A stretch of DNA of 64,000 nt, from positions 186,001-250,000 of the forward strand of contig NZ_CANMTE010000004.1 of NCBI RefSeq assembly GCF_947500795.1, given 5' to 3'. How positions within the stretch are numbered: the first letter of the stretch is position 1; the number at the start of each line of letters is the position of its first letter. The notes beneath the pieces are model-generated. The model had not been told where the DNA came from. It worked only from the letters and a program-made list of their open reading frames with translations, and did no database searches. This document shows, piece by piece, positions 20,201 to 28,370 of the stretch. The DNA is from an uncultured Gelidibacter sp. GTDB lineage: Bacteria > Bacteroidota > Bacteroidia > Flavobacteriales > Flavobacteriaceae. A program made the position numbers and the translations under genes.

Positions 20201-21250
20201 TTACATGCTGGCTTTTTCACTTACTATTCTTTCAATTTCTATAATCGATAAGTTAACTCCTAAAACAATTCCATTCTCGTCTATCAAATAATTAAATGGA
20301 ATTGCTGGAATTCCGAGTTCATCATTTACTTTCTTGTCTATATCAATTAAGTTAGTCCAATTAAGATTATCCTTTTCAATGGCTTGAATCCAACTCTTTT
20401 TATTATCGTCAATAGAAACACTAACAATATCAAAATTTGTATCTTCAAATTTCTTTTTGAGTTTTATCAAATCTGGATGTTTTATTCTGCAAGGTCCACA
20501 CCAAGAAGCCCAAAAGTCAACCAATATTATTTTTCCTAAAAACGATGTTATGTTAATATCATTATCTTTAGTATTTGGTAAAGAAAATTTCAAGAACGGT
20601 TTATTTACTCCGTAGTTATCTAGGTTTTTAATTCCCATTTCAAACATTTCCAAATAATCTTTATCTTGTTGAGTTGTGTCAATTTTTGCATAAAGTTCTA
20701 AAAGTTCGTTTTTTGTTAAAACAGGATTAATTGCCGCAATTTCTCCTAAAACTACTCCGCTAAATGGATGATTTTTATTTTCTTCAATAAATGTTTTAAG
20801 CTTATCGTAAAGCAAAGAATTAAAATTTTCCTTATTCTGATTAGTTTGATAAAATTCCGCATATTCCTTTTGAATTTTAGCGTAGTATGAACCTTTAACA
20901 TCATTTATTTTAAGTGTATTATGATCTATTTCGTTCAGAATTTTCTTTTCAAAATCAGCTTGAATTGAAATGTTGCTGTTTTCAAGATATACCACATGTG
21001 AATATGCGGGTGGTTTTAAGTTTAACGCCCCTTGAACAGGTTTCTCGACAACGCCTCTAAATTCAAAACTATTATTTATGACTTTTACGCTATCTATTAT
21101 AGTTCCATAATTCAAATATATATAGTCTGAATAATCACCATTTATTGTTCCTGTAAGAGTAAATGACTGTTTTTCTGTTGTTTCGTTTTTCGGATTTACT
21201 TTGCAACTAATAAAGGAGCAGATAATTAGAATTGTAAAAATGTTTTTCAT
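20201..21250 (-). CDS. TlpA-like thioredoxin-fold lipoprotein with N-terminal DUF4369-type domain
   Basis: A 349-residue exported redox protein. A lipobox cysteine lies in CSFISCKVNP. Residues ~25-130 form a beta domain of the DUF4369 kind (FTLTGTINGDYSDYIYLNYG). The thioredoxin domain (about 210-345) carries VDFWASWCGPCRIKHPDLI with the CGPC active site, and FNYLIDENG with the TlpA-type proline region. Bacteroidota encode many such reductases, which keep periplasmic thiols reduced. It precedes the DsbD-N-like gene on the same strand, about 110 bases apart. A 23-bp inverted repeat lies just upstream at 21283-21305. Confidence 0.85.
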   Translation of the reverse strand: MKNIFTILIICSFISCKVNPKNETTEKQSFTLTGTINGDYSDYIYLNYGTIIDSVKVINNSFEFRGVVEKPVQGALNLKPPAYSHVVYLENSNISIQADFEKKILNEIDHNTLKINDVKGSYYAKIQKEYAEFYQTNQNKENFNSLLYDKLKTFIEENKNHPFSGVVLGEIAAINPVLTKNELLELYAKIDTTQQDKDYLEMFEMGIKNLDNYGVNKPFLKFSLPNTKDNDINITSFLGKIILVDFWASWCGPCRIKHPDLIKLKKKFEDTNFDIVSVSIDDNKKSWIQAIEKDNLNWTNLIDIDKKVNDELGIPAIPFNYLIDENGIVLGVNLSIIEIERIVSEKASM

Positions 21251-21968
21251 AAGTTTTTTTTTAGCTTGCAGGCAACTATTATATAATCAACATAATGTTC
21301 ATTATACTGCCAATTTAGCATTTATATAAACACATGTTCCATATTTACTTTATATTTTACTGAAAACCAGACAGATTCTCTGTTTTATTTAAATGCGTGG
21401 ATATTCAATGCAAATGCGAAACTTGATTACCATCGAATTAATTCATGTTCTCTTATCCTTACTAGCCGCATCAAAACTCACCAAATTATAAAGCTCTCTC
21501 ATTCTCGAGCTTACACTCTCCATAACGCTCTATGATTTTTGCTGCGTTGAGGTTTGTGGTGCAATGGGTCTTTACTCTTTTCTCTTTGAAAAGATCATAT
21601 CAAGAAATTAGAATTTCGCCAAGGACATCATCAAAACAATAATCCTTGTTATTGATGAAATTTTCAATCAGTATATATCCGATGGCATTGAAGCCAAACA
21701 CAATTTACGGGCAGGAATGTTATGATATTTCCTTTTATGTGGCACCAAATGTGGAAGCAACATCATCATGGTTGTGTTTGCACGGCCTATTGACGCTGAA
21801 AGAAGTAATCCTTTATTTGTCTGCTGAGCAGACACTTTGAACTCGAGGTAACCGAATAGCAGACACTTTGAATGATTTAATATCAATTTAAATGTATGCC
21901 TAAAAACAGGAAAACCATGCGAAACATAGTGTTTGCATGGTTTTGGTGCTTTTTCTTAAAGCGTCTTG
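21251..21968. other. Gene-poor stretch before tRNA-Arg, possible gene relics
   Basis: No intact gene is recognised. It contains an inverted repeat ATAATCAACATAATGTTCATT (21283 on; shown only to 20 bases as ATAATCAACATAATGTTCAT) upstream of the TlpA-like gene. AGCAGACACTTTGAA is directly repeated at about 21827 and 21859. Several short interrupted reading frames on the minus strand look like decayed coding sequence, none matched to a family. Confidence 0.4.
21911..21944 (-). terminator. Hairpin downstream of tRNA-Arg
   Basis: AAAACCATGC(G)AAACA and TGTTTGCATGGTTTT pair as a 15-bp stem with one bulged G and a 3-base loop. It lies 25 bases beyond the 3' end of the tRNA on the minus strand and is followed by a broken T-rich run. 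Confidence 0.7.
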
Positions 21969-22042
21969 TGACCTCGACTGGATTCAAACCAGTAACCTCT
22001 TGAGCCGTAATCAAGTGCGCTATTCAGTTGCGCCACGAGGCC
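21969..22042 (-). tRNA. tRNA-Arg (anticodon ACG)
   Basis: On the minus strand the acceptor stem GGCCTCG pairs with CGAGGTC (discriminator A). The D arm, the anticodon stem CTTGA/TCAAG around loop TTACGGC (anticodon ACG), and the T arm ACTGG-TTTGAAT-CCAGT are all present. CCA is not encoded. Confidence 0.95.
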
Positions 22043-22126
22043 GTTTTAAGTGGGTGCAAATATAGTAATTTTATTAAATTAGTACCAAATAATTTTTAGA
22101 AAATTCTAATTGTTTATTTTTGGACT

Positions 22127-22762
22127 ATGATAAACCAAGAGTTTTTAGCACCATTCAAGTATCAATTTGATGAATCCATCATCAAAAGCATATCACAATA
22201 CGGCATTATTAAGCATTTTAGAAAAGACGATATCATTATGGATATCGGTCAAGACCTTACGCACGTGCCGCTTTTACTAAAGGGCAACATCAAAGTATTG
22301 CGTGAGGACCTTAACGGAAGCGAGCTCCTGCTTTATGTGTTAGAATCTGGAGACACCTGCTCCATGTCCTTAACCTGCTGCATGGCTAAATCGAGCAGTA
22401 AAATTAGAGCCGTTGCCGATAAAGATTCTAGTGTTATTATGATTCCGAATGCGCAAATGACCGAATGGTTTCATACCAATGAAAGTTGGCGCAATTTCAT
22501 CTTGCAGAGTTATCAGATTCGCTTTAATGAAATGCTCGAAACCATTGACACGCTAGCCTTCATGAAAATGGATGAGCGTCTTTTTAAATATCTAAATGAC
22601 CACGTCAAATTGAACGCTTCTGAAACAATATCTAAAACCCATCAGGAGATTGCGGAAGATTTAAATACCTCAAGAGTGGTCATTTCGAGACTATTAAAAC
22701 AACTCGAAAATGAGGGCAAAATTATTTTAAGTCGCAACAAAATTGAGGTTATCGCCTTTTAA
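22127..22762 (+). CDS. Crp/Fnr-family transcription regulator of the sulfur module
   Basis: A 211-residue regulator: an N-terminal cyclic-nucleotide-type beta roll (about 20-125, LLKGNIKVLREDLNG and LYVLESGDTCSMSLTCCMAK), a long dimer helix, and a C-terminal winged helix (about 150-211, THQEIAEDLNTSRVVISRLL). The CSMSLTCC cluster in the effector domain could act in redox or sulfur sensing; that is inference. It is a separate gene 60 bases before the YeeE gene. Similar 14-bp palindromes at 22763 and 24684 (half-sites GTAAC, N4 spacing) fit the 5-4-5 layout of Fnr-type sites, which makes this protein their likely reader. Confidence 0.88.
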   Translation: MINQEFLAPFKYQFDESIIKSISQYGIIKHFRKDDIIMDIGQDLTHVPLLLKGNIKVLREDLNGSELLLYVLESGDTCSMSLTCCMAKSSSKIRAVADKDSSVIMIPNAQMTEWFHTNESWRNFILQSYQIRFNEMLETIDTLAFMKMDERLFKYLNDHVKLNASETISKTHQEIAEDLNTSRVVISRLLKQLENEGKIILSRNKIEVIAF

Positions 22763-22776
22763 GTAACAATTATTAC
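22763..22776 (+). promoter_or_regulatory. Crp/Fnr-type palindrome before the YeeE gene
   Basis: GTAAC-AATT-ATTAC, one mismatch from perfect. A -7 box, TACATTTG, lies at 22799-22806, exactly 22 bases after the palindrome. The palindrome at 24684-24697 has the same spacing to its -7 box. Confidence 0.6.
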
Positions 22777-22798
22777 AAACCAACTCGTTTGCTACCTT

Positions 22799-22806
22799 TA
22801 CATTTG
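22799..22806 (+). promoter_or_regulatory. -7 box before the YeeE gene
   Basis: TACATTTG matches TAnnTTTG. There is no good -33 TTG, which fits a promoter that needs an activator. Confidence 0.5.
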
Positions 22807-22822
22807 CTTAAAATAAATTAAT

Positions 22823-23383
22823 ATGGACTACATTTTACAACCTTGGCCTTGGTATGTTGCAGGCCCGATGATGGCACTTATTATGTTTACCCTTATTTAC
22901 TTTGGGAAAACCTTTGGAATGTCTTCAAACCTAAGAACCTTCTGTACCATTGCTGGTGCTGGAAAAAAAGCAAAATTCTTTGATTTCGATTGGAAAGCGC
23001 AACGCTGGAATCTAACAGTGGTATTGGGTGCCGTTATTGGCGGATTTATCGCTCATTTTTTGCTTTCTGTACCAACAGATATGGATTTGAACCCTGTAAC
23101 TGTTGAAAGTCTTTCGCAATACGGATTCGAAAATGTTGGAAAATCTTTGTTGCCAGCAGAACTTTATAGCTGGGATGCTGTCTTAAGTTTAAAAGGATTG
23201 TCAATATTAATTATTGGAGGATTCTTGGTTGGTTTCGGAACACGTTACGCTGGTGGCTGTACTTCTGGTCACGCCATTACTGGTTTGAGCAACTTACAAG
23301 TACCTTCATTAATTGCCGTAATTGGATTTTTCCTTGGCGGATTGATTATGATCCATTTACTATTCCCTTTAATTTTCGGTTAA
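22823..23383 (+). CDS. YeeE/YedE-family sulfur-compound transporter, first half
   Basis: A 186-residue inner-membrane protein with about four to five hydrophobic segments. The conserved YeeE/YedE cysteine lies in YAGGCTSGHAITGLSNLQ. Members of this family import thiosulfate or related sulfur species. The full-length form has two repeats; here they are split over two genes, this one and the gene at 23470. The Crp/Fnr palindrome lies in the gap between the regulator gene and this start. Confidence 0.88.
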   Translation: MDYILQPWPWYVAGPMMALIMFTLIYFGKTFGMSSNLRTFCTIAGAGKKAKFFDFDWKAQRWNLTVVLGAVIGGFIAHFLLSVPTDMDLNPVTVESLSQYGFENVGKSLLPAELYSWDAVLSLKGLSILIIGGFLVGFGTRYAGGCTSGHAITGLSNLQVPSLIAVIGFFLGGLIMIHLLFPLIFG

Positions 23384-23469
23384 CATAAATTGCCCATTTT
23401 GCTCATCTCAAATTAACTGAAACCGTTATTGCAGATAGCATTGGCATTAAATCACATAAAAATACACAG

Positions 23470-23883
23470 ATGAAATTTATAAAATTTTTATTCGTTGGAG
23501 TTGTCTTCGGAATTGTACTCGTAAAATCAGAAGCCGTTTCATGGTACCGCATCTATGAAATGTTCCGCTTCGAATCGTTTCACATGTATGGCATTATCGG
23601 ATCTGCAGTAATCACTGGAGTTCTGTTGATGTTAATCACAAAAAAATTCAAGTTTAAAAATATTGAAGGTGGCTTCATGAGTGTACCTGATAAAGAAAAA
23701 GGCTTGGTACGTTATATTGTTGGAGGCACCCTTTTCGGATTGGGTTGGGCGCTATCTGGGGCTTGTCCTGGACCAATGTACATCCTCGTTGGAACCGGCG
23801 TTTTCTCAATAATCATCGTCATTTTAGCTGCTATTTTAGGTACTTACGTATACGGTGTGTTAAGAGATAAATTACCTCATTAA
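23470..23883 (+). CDS. YeeE/YedE-family (DUF6691-type) transporter, second half
   Basis: A 137-residue membrane protein with about four membrane segments. The conserved cysteine is in LSGACPGPMYILVG, matching the second repeat of YeeE-type proteins. It probably assembles with the 22823 product into one sulfur-compound channel. The TauE-like gene starts 2 bases after its stop, so they are co-transcribed. Confidence 0.87.
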   Translation: MKFIKFLFVGVVFGIVLVKSEAVSWYRIYEMFRFESFHMYGIIGSAVITGVLLMLITKKFKFKNIEGGFMSVPDKEKGLVRYIVGGTLFGLGWALSGACPGPMYILVGTGVFSIIIVILAAILGTYVYGVLRDKLPH

Positions 23884-23885
23884 TT

Positions 23886-24677
23886 ATGGATACACTATAC
23901 ATCATTGGTTTTATAGGAGCATTATTTGTTGGCTTTGTTTTAGGGCTTATTGGTGGTGGTGGTTCTATTTTAACCGTACCGATTTTAGTATACCTGATGG
24001 GATTTAATCCTATTATCGCTACAGCGTATTCTTTATTTATCGTTGGGTCGTCCTCCTTGGTAGGAACCCTCCAAAAGCACAAGAAGAAACTTGTCGATTT
24101 TAAAACAGGTTTAATATTTTCATTCCCTTCATTTATTGCCGTCTATTTAACGAGACGCTATTTGGTGCCTGCCCTACCCGATTTGTTTTTCGAATGGAAT
24201 AATTTCTCCTTGACAAAAGAGGTGGCCATCATGTTGTTTTTTGCAATCATCATGTTGTTATCATCAATTTCGATGATCAGAACACGAAAAGAAGTGGAAG
24301 GCCCTCATCAATCACAACCTTATTACAGAACCTTTATTCAAGGTCTTGTTATTGGAACCGTTACGGGATTGATAGGTGCTGGAGGTGGATTTTTATATGT
24401 TCCGGCATTGGTACTTTGGGCGAATCTTCCAATGAAGAAGGCCGTCGGCACATCATTGGTTATCATCACTTTAAATTCGCTTATAGGGTTTACAGGCGAC
24501 ATTCAAAATATAGACGTTGATTGGTTATTCCTACTTATGTTTTCAGGGTTAACCATTATCGGGATTATCATTGGAGGTTATGCTTCCAAATATGTTTCCA
24601 ATAAGAGTTTAAAACGTGGTTTCGGATTTTTCACCTTAATCATGGCATGTTACATCATGTATATGGAATTGACCTAA
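23886..24677 (+). CDS. TauE/SafE-family sulfite/sulfonate permease
   Basis: A 263-residue integral membrane protein with the two-fold repeat of this family: GFVLGLIGGGGSILTVPILV near the start and TGLIGAGGGFLYVPALVLW in the middle. Around seven to eight membrane segments are evident. It probably exports sulfite or a related anion. Downstream of the YeeE halves by 2 bases. Confidence 0.9.
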   Translation: MDTLYIIGFIGALFVGFVLGLIGGGGSILTVPILVYLMGFNPIIATAYSLFIVGSSSLVGTLQKHKKKLVDFKTGLIFSFPSFIAVYLTRRYLVPALPDLFFEWNNFSLTKEVAIMLFFAIIMLLSSISMIRTRKEVEGPHQSQPYYRTFIQGLVIGTVTGLIGAGGGFLYVPALVLWANLPMKKAVGTSLVIITLNSLIGFTGDIQNIDVDWLFLLMFSGLTIIGIIIGGYASKYVSNKSLKRGFGFFTLIMACYIMYMELT

Positions 24678-24683
24678 GCTATG

Positions 24684-24697
24684 GTAACTAAGGTTAC
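24684..24697 (+). promoter_or_regulatory. Crp/Fnr-type palindrome before the MBL/rhodanese gene
   Basis: GTAAC-TAAG-GTTAC is a perfect 5-4-5 palindrome. It ends one base before a -33 TTG (24699-24701). Confidence 0.65.
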
Positions 24698-24698
24698 A

Positions 24699-24727
24699 TT
24701 GCCTCTGCTTCGGATTTTGTATCTTTG
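24699..24727 (+). promoter_or_regulatory. Promoter of the MBL/rhodanese gene
   Basis: TTG at 24699-24701, 18 bases, then TATCTTTG at 24720-24727, matching the Bacteroidota -33/-7 consensus. Confidence 0.65.
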
Positions 24728-24822
24728 AAGTATTATAAAAGCTTAAAAATAATTCCCCTATAACGGAATTTGAAATAGTAATGATGCCTATAATTTTTGA
24801 AGCGATACAAAACATTAAATTT

Positions 24823-26229
24823 ATGAAAATAGAACAAATATATACAGGCTGTTTGGCACAAGGTGCATATTATATTGAATCTGAAGGTGAAGTGGCAATC
24901 ATTGATCCATTACGTGAAATTCAACCTTATATTGATAAAGCAAACGCTGAAAATGCAAAAATTAAATATGTTTTTGAAACGCATTTTCACGCTGATTTTG
25001 TCTCTGGCCATGTGGATTTAGCGAACAAAACGGGCGCCACCATTATTTATGGCCCAGGAGCTGAAACCTCGTATGATATTCATTCTGCTACCGACGGTGA
25101 AACATTCAAAATTGGAAAAATCACTATTAAAGCGTTGCATACACCAGGACACACATTAGAATCGACAACATTTTTGTTGATTGATGAAAATGGAAACAAT
25201 CATGCCATTTTCTCTGGAGACACGTTGTTTTTAGGTGATGTTGGCCGACCAGATTTAGCTATTAAATCTGATTTGACGAAAGAAGATTTAGCAGGAATGC
25301 TTTACGATTCCCTTCGCACAAAAATAATGACCTTGGCGGATGACGTTATTGTCTATCCAGCTCATGGAGCAGGTTCTGCGTGCGGAAAAAACTTGAGCAA
25401 GGAAACAGTGGGCACTATTGGCGATCAAAAGAAAACCAATTATGCGCTTCGTGCTGATATGACTAAAGAGGAATTCATTAAAGAAGTTTTGGATGGCATG
25501 CCACCTCCGCCTCAGTATTTTGCAAAAAATGCAATGATGAACAAAACGGGCTACGATGCTTTTGAACAGGTGTTAGAAACAGGAAATGTACCGTTAAGTC
25601 CAGAGGATTTTGAAGCGATGGCAAATCATGAAGATGCTTTAGTTTTGGATGTGAGAACACAACAGGATTTTATTGCAGGCCATGTTCCTAATTCTATTTT
25701 TATCGGCTTGAACGGACAATTTGCACCTTGGGTTGGTGCTTTAATAACCGATTTGAAGCAACCGTTAATTTTGGTAGTTCCTGAAGGTAAAAGCGAAGAG
25801 GCAGTTACACGTTTGTCCCGTGTAGGATATGATAACACGCTTGGGTATTTAGAAGGCGGGATTGACGCTTGGAAAGCTGCCGGTAAAGACGTTGGCACTC
25901 TAGAATCCATTTCGGCGGATGAATTTGCCAATAAAGCAAAGTCAGAAAACCTGAACATTCTTGATGTTAGAAAAGATGGCGAATATAAATCATCCCATTT
26001 AGAGGACTCGCAACATTTTTCTCTCGATCTTATCAACGAGAACATGAGTCAAATTGATCCAAAGAAAACTTACCATGTGCATTGTGCTGGCGGATACCGT
26101 TCTGTAATTGCGGCATCCATTTTAAAAGCTCGTGGATTTGATAAATTGGTAGATATCGCAGGTGGATTTGCAGCAATAAAAAACACAGATTTACCGACCA
26201 CGGAATTTGTTTGCCCATCAACCTTATAA
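24823..26229 (+). CDS. Metallo-beta-lactamase-fold protein with two rhodanese domains (persulfide dioxygenase-like)
   Basis: An open frame begins at 24781, but MKIEQIYTGCLAQGAYYI from 24823 is the natural N-terminus. The MBL domain has ETHFHADFVSGH (about 51-62), HTPGHTLEST and SGDTLFLGDVGRPD, as in ETHE1-like persulfide dioxygenases and glyoxalase-II relatives. Two rhodanese domains follow. The first (about 270-350, LDVRTQQDFIAGHVP) has lost the active-site Cys (VVPEGKSE at the loop). The second (about 375-460) keeps it, HVHCAGGYRS. It probably oxidises glutathione- or protein-persulfide sulfur. Its own promoter and palindrome link it to the regulator at 22127. Confidence 0.88.
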   Translation: MKIEQIYTGCLAQGAYYIESEGEVAIIDPLREIQPYIDKANAENAKIKYVFETHFHADFVSGHVDLANKTGATIIYGPGAETSYDIHSATDGETFKIGKITIKALHTPGHTLESTTFLLIDENGNNHAIFSGDTLFLGDVGRPDLAIKSDLTKEDLAGMLYDSLRTKIMTLADDVIVYPAHGAGSACGKNLSKETVGTIGDQKKTNYALRADMTKEEFIKEVLDGMPPPPQYFAKNAMMNKTGYDAFEQVLETGNVPLSPEDFEAMANHEDALVLDVRTQQDFIAGHVPNSIFIGLNGQFAPWVGALITDLKQPLILVVPEGKSEEAVTRLSRVGYDNTLGYLEGGIDAWKAAGKDVGTLESISADEFANKAKSENLNILDVRKDGEYKSSHLEDSQHFSLDLINENMSQIDPKKTYHVHCAGGYRSVIAASILKARGFDKLVDIAGGFAAIKNTDLPTTEFVCPSTL

Positions 26230-26269
26230 AACACTTGGTTTTAGAACTGAAGTAACATCTTAAAATAAA

Positions 26270-26306
26270 AAAAGACCTCACATGTTTAAAACGTGTGAGG
26301 TCTTTT
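26270..26306. terminator. Bidirectional terminator between MBL gene and clpS
   Basis: AAAAGACCTCACATGTTT and AAACGTGTGAGGTCTTTT form an 18-bp stem with one wobble pair. T-rich tails occur on both strands, serving the convergent genes. Confidence 0.85.
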
Positions 26307-26325
26307 ATTTTATAATACTATTTTT

Positions 26326-26613
26326 CTAAACAATCTCTGCGCTCAATCCAGCTTGCAAAAGTTTTGAACAGCGTGGCTCAAGTTCTTCATAAGAACCTGT
26401 TTTTACAGTACATTTTCCTTTGTAATGCACTAATATTGAACATTGCTCTGCTTGCTCTGGCGTATGATCACACGCATAGATTAACGTATCAATAACGTAG
26501 TCAAACGTATTGACATCATCATTGTACAACACAATCTCGTTCAATTTTTGCTCTAGGGTATCAACGAGAAGGTCCTCTTGAATTTTCTCTTTAGTACTCA
26601 TATTTTTCTTCAT
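26326..26613 (-). CDS. clpS: ATP-dependent Clp protease adaptor ClpS
   Basis: A 95-residue adaptor that delivers N-degron substrates to ClpAP. The conserved core is NEIVLYNDDVNTFDYVID near residue 32, followed by helix CDHTPEQAEQCSILVHYKGK. A second Met at residue 5 is an alternative start. It lies 46 bases after prmA, as in related genomes. Confidence 0.92.
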   Translation of the reverse strand: MKKNMSTKEKIQEDLLVDTLEQKLNEIVLYNDDVNTFDYVIDTLIYACDHTPEQAEQCSILVHYKGKCTVKTGSYEELEPRCSKLLQAGLSAEIV

Positions 26614-26659
26614 TGTACAGAAATCAATCTGTAGTTCATAATTAAAGTATTAAGCCTTA

Positions 26660-27496
26660 CTAATTTACAAATTTTAGCGCAACCCATTTATTTTTTTCCA
26701 ATCTTTCAACGTAGGTCAACCCTTGTTTATTGCATTCTTCTTCAATGGCAGGAATATCATCATCGTAAAATCCGCTTAAGAAAATGGTCCCATTCGGATT
26801 CAGACACTTGGCATACGCACCCAAATCGTTTAAAAGAATATTTCGGTTGATATTCGCGATAATCACATCATACTTTTGATCTTTCAATAAACTTGCATCA
26901 CCTTCCAATACGGTAATATGCTCGCAATTATTGCGCTCCACATTCTCCAAACTGTTCAAATAACACCAGTTGTCATAATCTATGGCATCAATAGGTTTTG
27001 CGCCTTTCATTTCAGCAAGAATAGCCAAAACACCAGTACCACAGCCCATATCTAAAACTGATTTATCCTTAAAATCATTCTTTAGGATATGCTGAATCAT
27101 CATATGTGTAGTTTCATGATGCCCTGTTCCAAAACTCATCTTCGGTTCAATGATGATATCATATTCCGTGTCTGGTTTTTCGTGAAAAGGTGCGCGTACT
27201 GAACACACATCATCAACTATAATTGGGTTGAAATTCTTCTCCCACTCCTCATTCCAATTGGTTTGCTCAATATCTTCAAAGGTATAGGTGATTTCAAATT
27301 CGTCAGAATCCAAAATCTGAATATCCTCAAGAATAGCGTCATTCCATTCGTCCTTTTGAATATACGCCGTAACGCCTTCTTCAGTTTCCACAAAACTCTC
27401 AAAGCCTGCATAGCCCAATTCTGCAATTAGAATCTCTGTTCCCGGTTGCAAAGGGTTCACTTTAAACTGATAACCTATATAGATTGTATTTGACAT
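26660..27496 (-). CDS. prmA: Ribosomal protein L11 methyltransferase
   Basis: A 278-residue SAM-dependent methyltransferase for L11. The substrate-binding N-domain is followed by SFGTGHHETTHMMI and the SAM loop VLDMGCGTGVLAILAEMKG (about 160-178), then NINRNILL as the post-motif. It clusters with tpiA and clpS on one strand. Confidence 0.93.
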   Translation of the reverse strand: MSNTIYIGYQFKVNPLQPGTEILIAELGYAGFESFVETEEGVTAYIQKDEWNDAILEDIQILDSDEFEITYTFEDIEQTNWNEEWEKNFNPIIVDDVCSVRAPFHEKPDTEYDIIIEPKMSFGTGHHETTHMMIQHILKNDFKDKSVLDMGCGTGVLAILAEMKGAKPIDAIDYDNWCYLNSLENVERNNCEHITVLEGDASLLKDQKYDVIIANINRNILLNDLGAYAKCLNPNGTIFLSGFYDDDIPAIEEECNKQGLTYVERLEKNKWVALKFVN

Positions 27497-27569
27497 TTAT
27501 GATATACAATTAGTTATTTTAATTGACGGACTGAACGTCTCAGCACCTCAAAACGTAATATTATTAAAT

Positions 27570-28319
27570 TTAGAATGCGTTGGCGATAGCAAAAAAGTCG
27601 TCAGCATTTAACGCTGCACCACCAATCAATCCGCCGTCCACATCTGGTTTAGAGAAAATCTCTTTGGCATTGCTTGGTTTTACACTACCACCGTATAAAA
27701 TAGAAACTTCATTGGCAAAATCAGCACCGTATTTAGCAGCTAATGTTTTTCTGATAAAAGCGTGCATATCCTGAGCTTGTTCAGGACTTGCTGTTTCTCC
27801 AGTACCAATAGCCCATACAGGCTCATAAGCCAAAACGATATTATTTAATGCCGATGCATCTAAATGAAATAATGCATTTTTGATTTGATTGCCAACCACT
27901 GTTTCGTGGTTATCAGCTTTTCTATCTTTTAATTCTTCACCAAAACAGAAAATAACACGCAAATCGTTCTTCAACGCCGCATCTACTTTTTTCGCTAGAA
28001 TTTCATCAGTTTCGTTAAAATATGCACGACGTTCACTATGTCCTAAAATAACCGTTTTAACGCCAATACTTTTAAGCATCGCCGCACTAACTTCACCTGT
28101 ATAAGCACCAGACTCAGCAAAGTGCATATTTTGCGCAATAACTTCAATAGGATGGTCTTTTAAAGTATTGAACGCTTGCCAAAGATTTGTGAATGCGGGT
28201 GCAATCATCACTTCAACATCTGATGGGCTATTTTGCATTTTAAGTGCTGTGATCAATGTTTCGGTTTCCGCCAAATCATTGTTCATTTTCCAATTTCCTG
28301 CTACTATATTTTTTCTCAT
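27570..28319 (-). CDS. tpiA: Triosephosphate isomerase
   Basis: A 249-residue TIM-barrel glycolytic enzyme. Catalytic landmarks: NWKMN near the start (Lys), ILGHSERR (His), AYEPVWAIGTG (Glu), loop 6, and ILYGGSVKP. Length is normal. 51 bases separate it from the DoxX-type gene upstream. Confidence 0.97.
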   Translation of the reverse strand: MRKNIVAGNWKMNNDLAETETLITALKMQNSPSDVEVMIAPAFTNLWQAFNTLKDHPIEVIAQNMHFAESGAYTGEVSAAMLKSIGVKTVILGHSERRAYFNETDEILAKKVDAALKNDLRVIFCFGEELKDRKADNHETVVGNQIKNALFHLDASALNNIVLAYEPVWAIGTGETASPEQAQDMHAFIRKTLAAKYGADFANEVSILYGGSVKPSNAKEIFSKPDVDGGLIGGAALNADDFFAIANAF

Positions 28320-28370
28320 ATCCGATTCTAAATCCAGTTCAAACGAAAGGATTTCTGTTTTTAGTTACTA

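Noticed and set aside
21646-21886. Short frames on both strands in the gap before tRNA-Arg
   Set aside because: No family, no start context and other stop codons nearby. Considered possible gene relics only.
25626-26045. 139-codon minus-strand frame opposite the MBL/rhodanese gene
   Set aside because: It is antisense to a well-supported gene and has no recognisable features.
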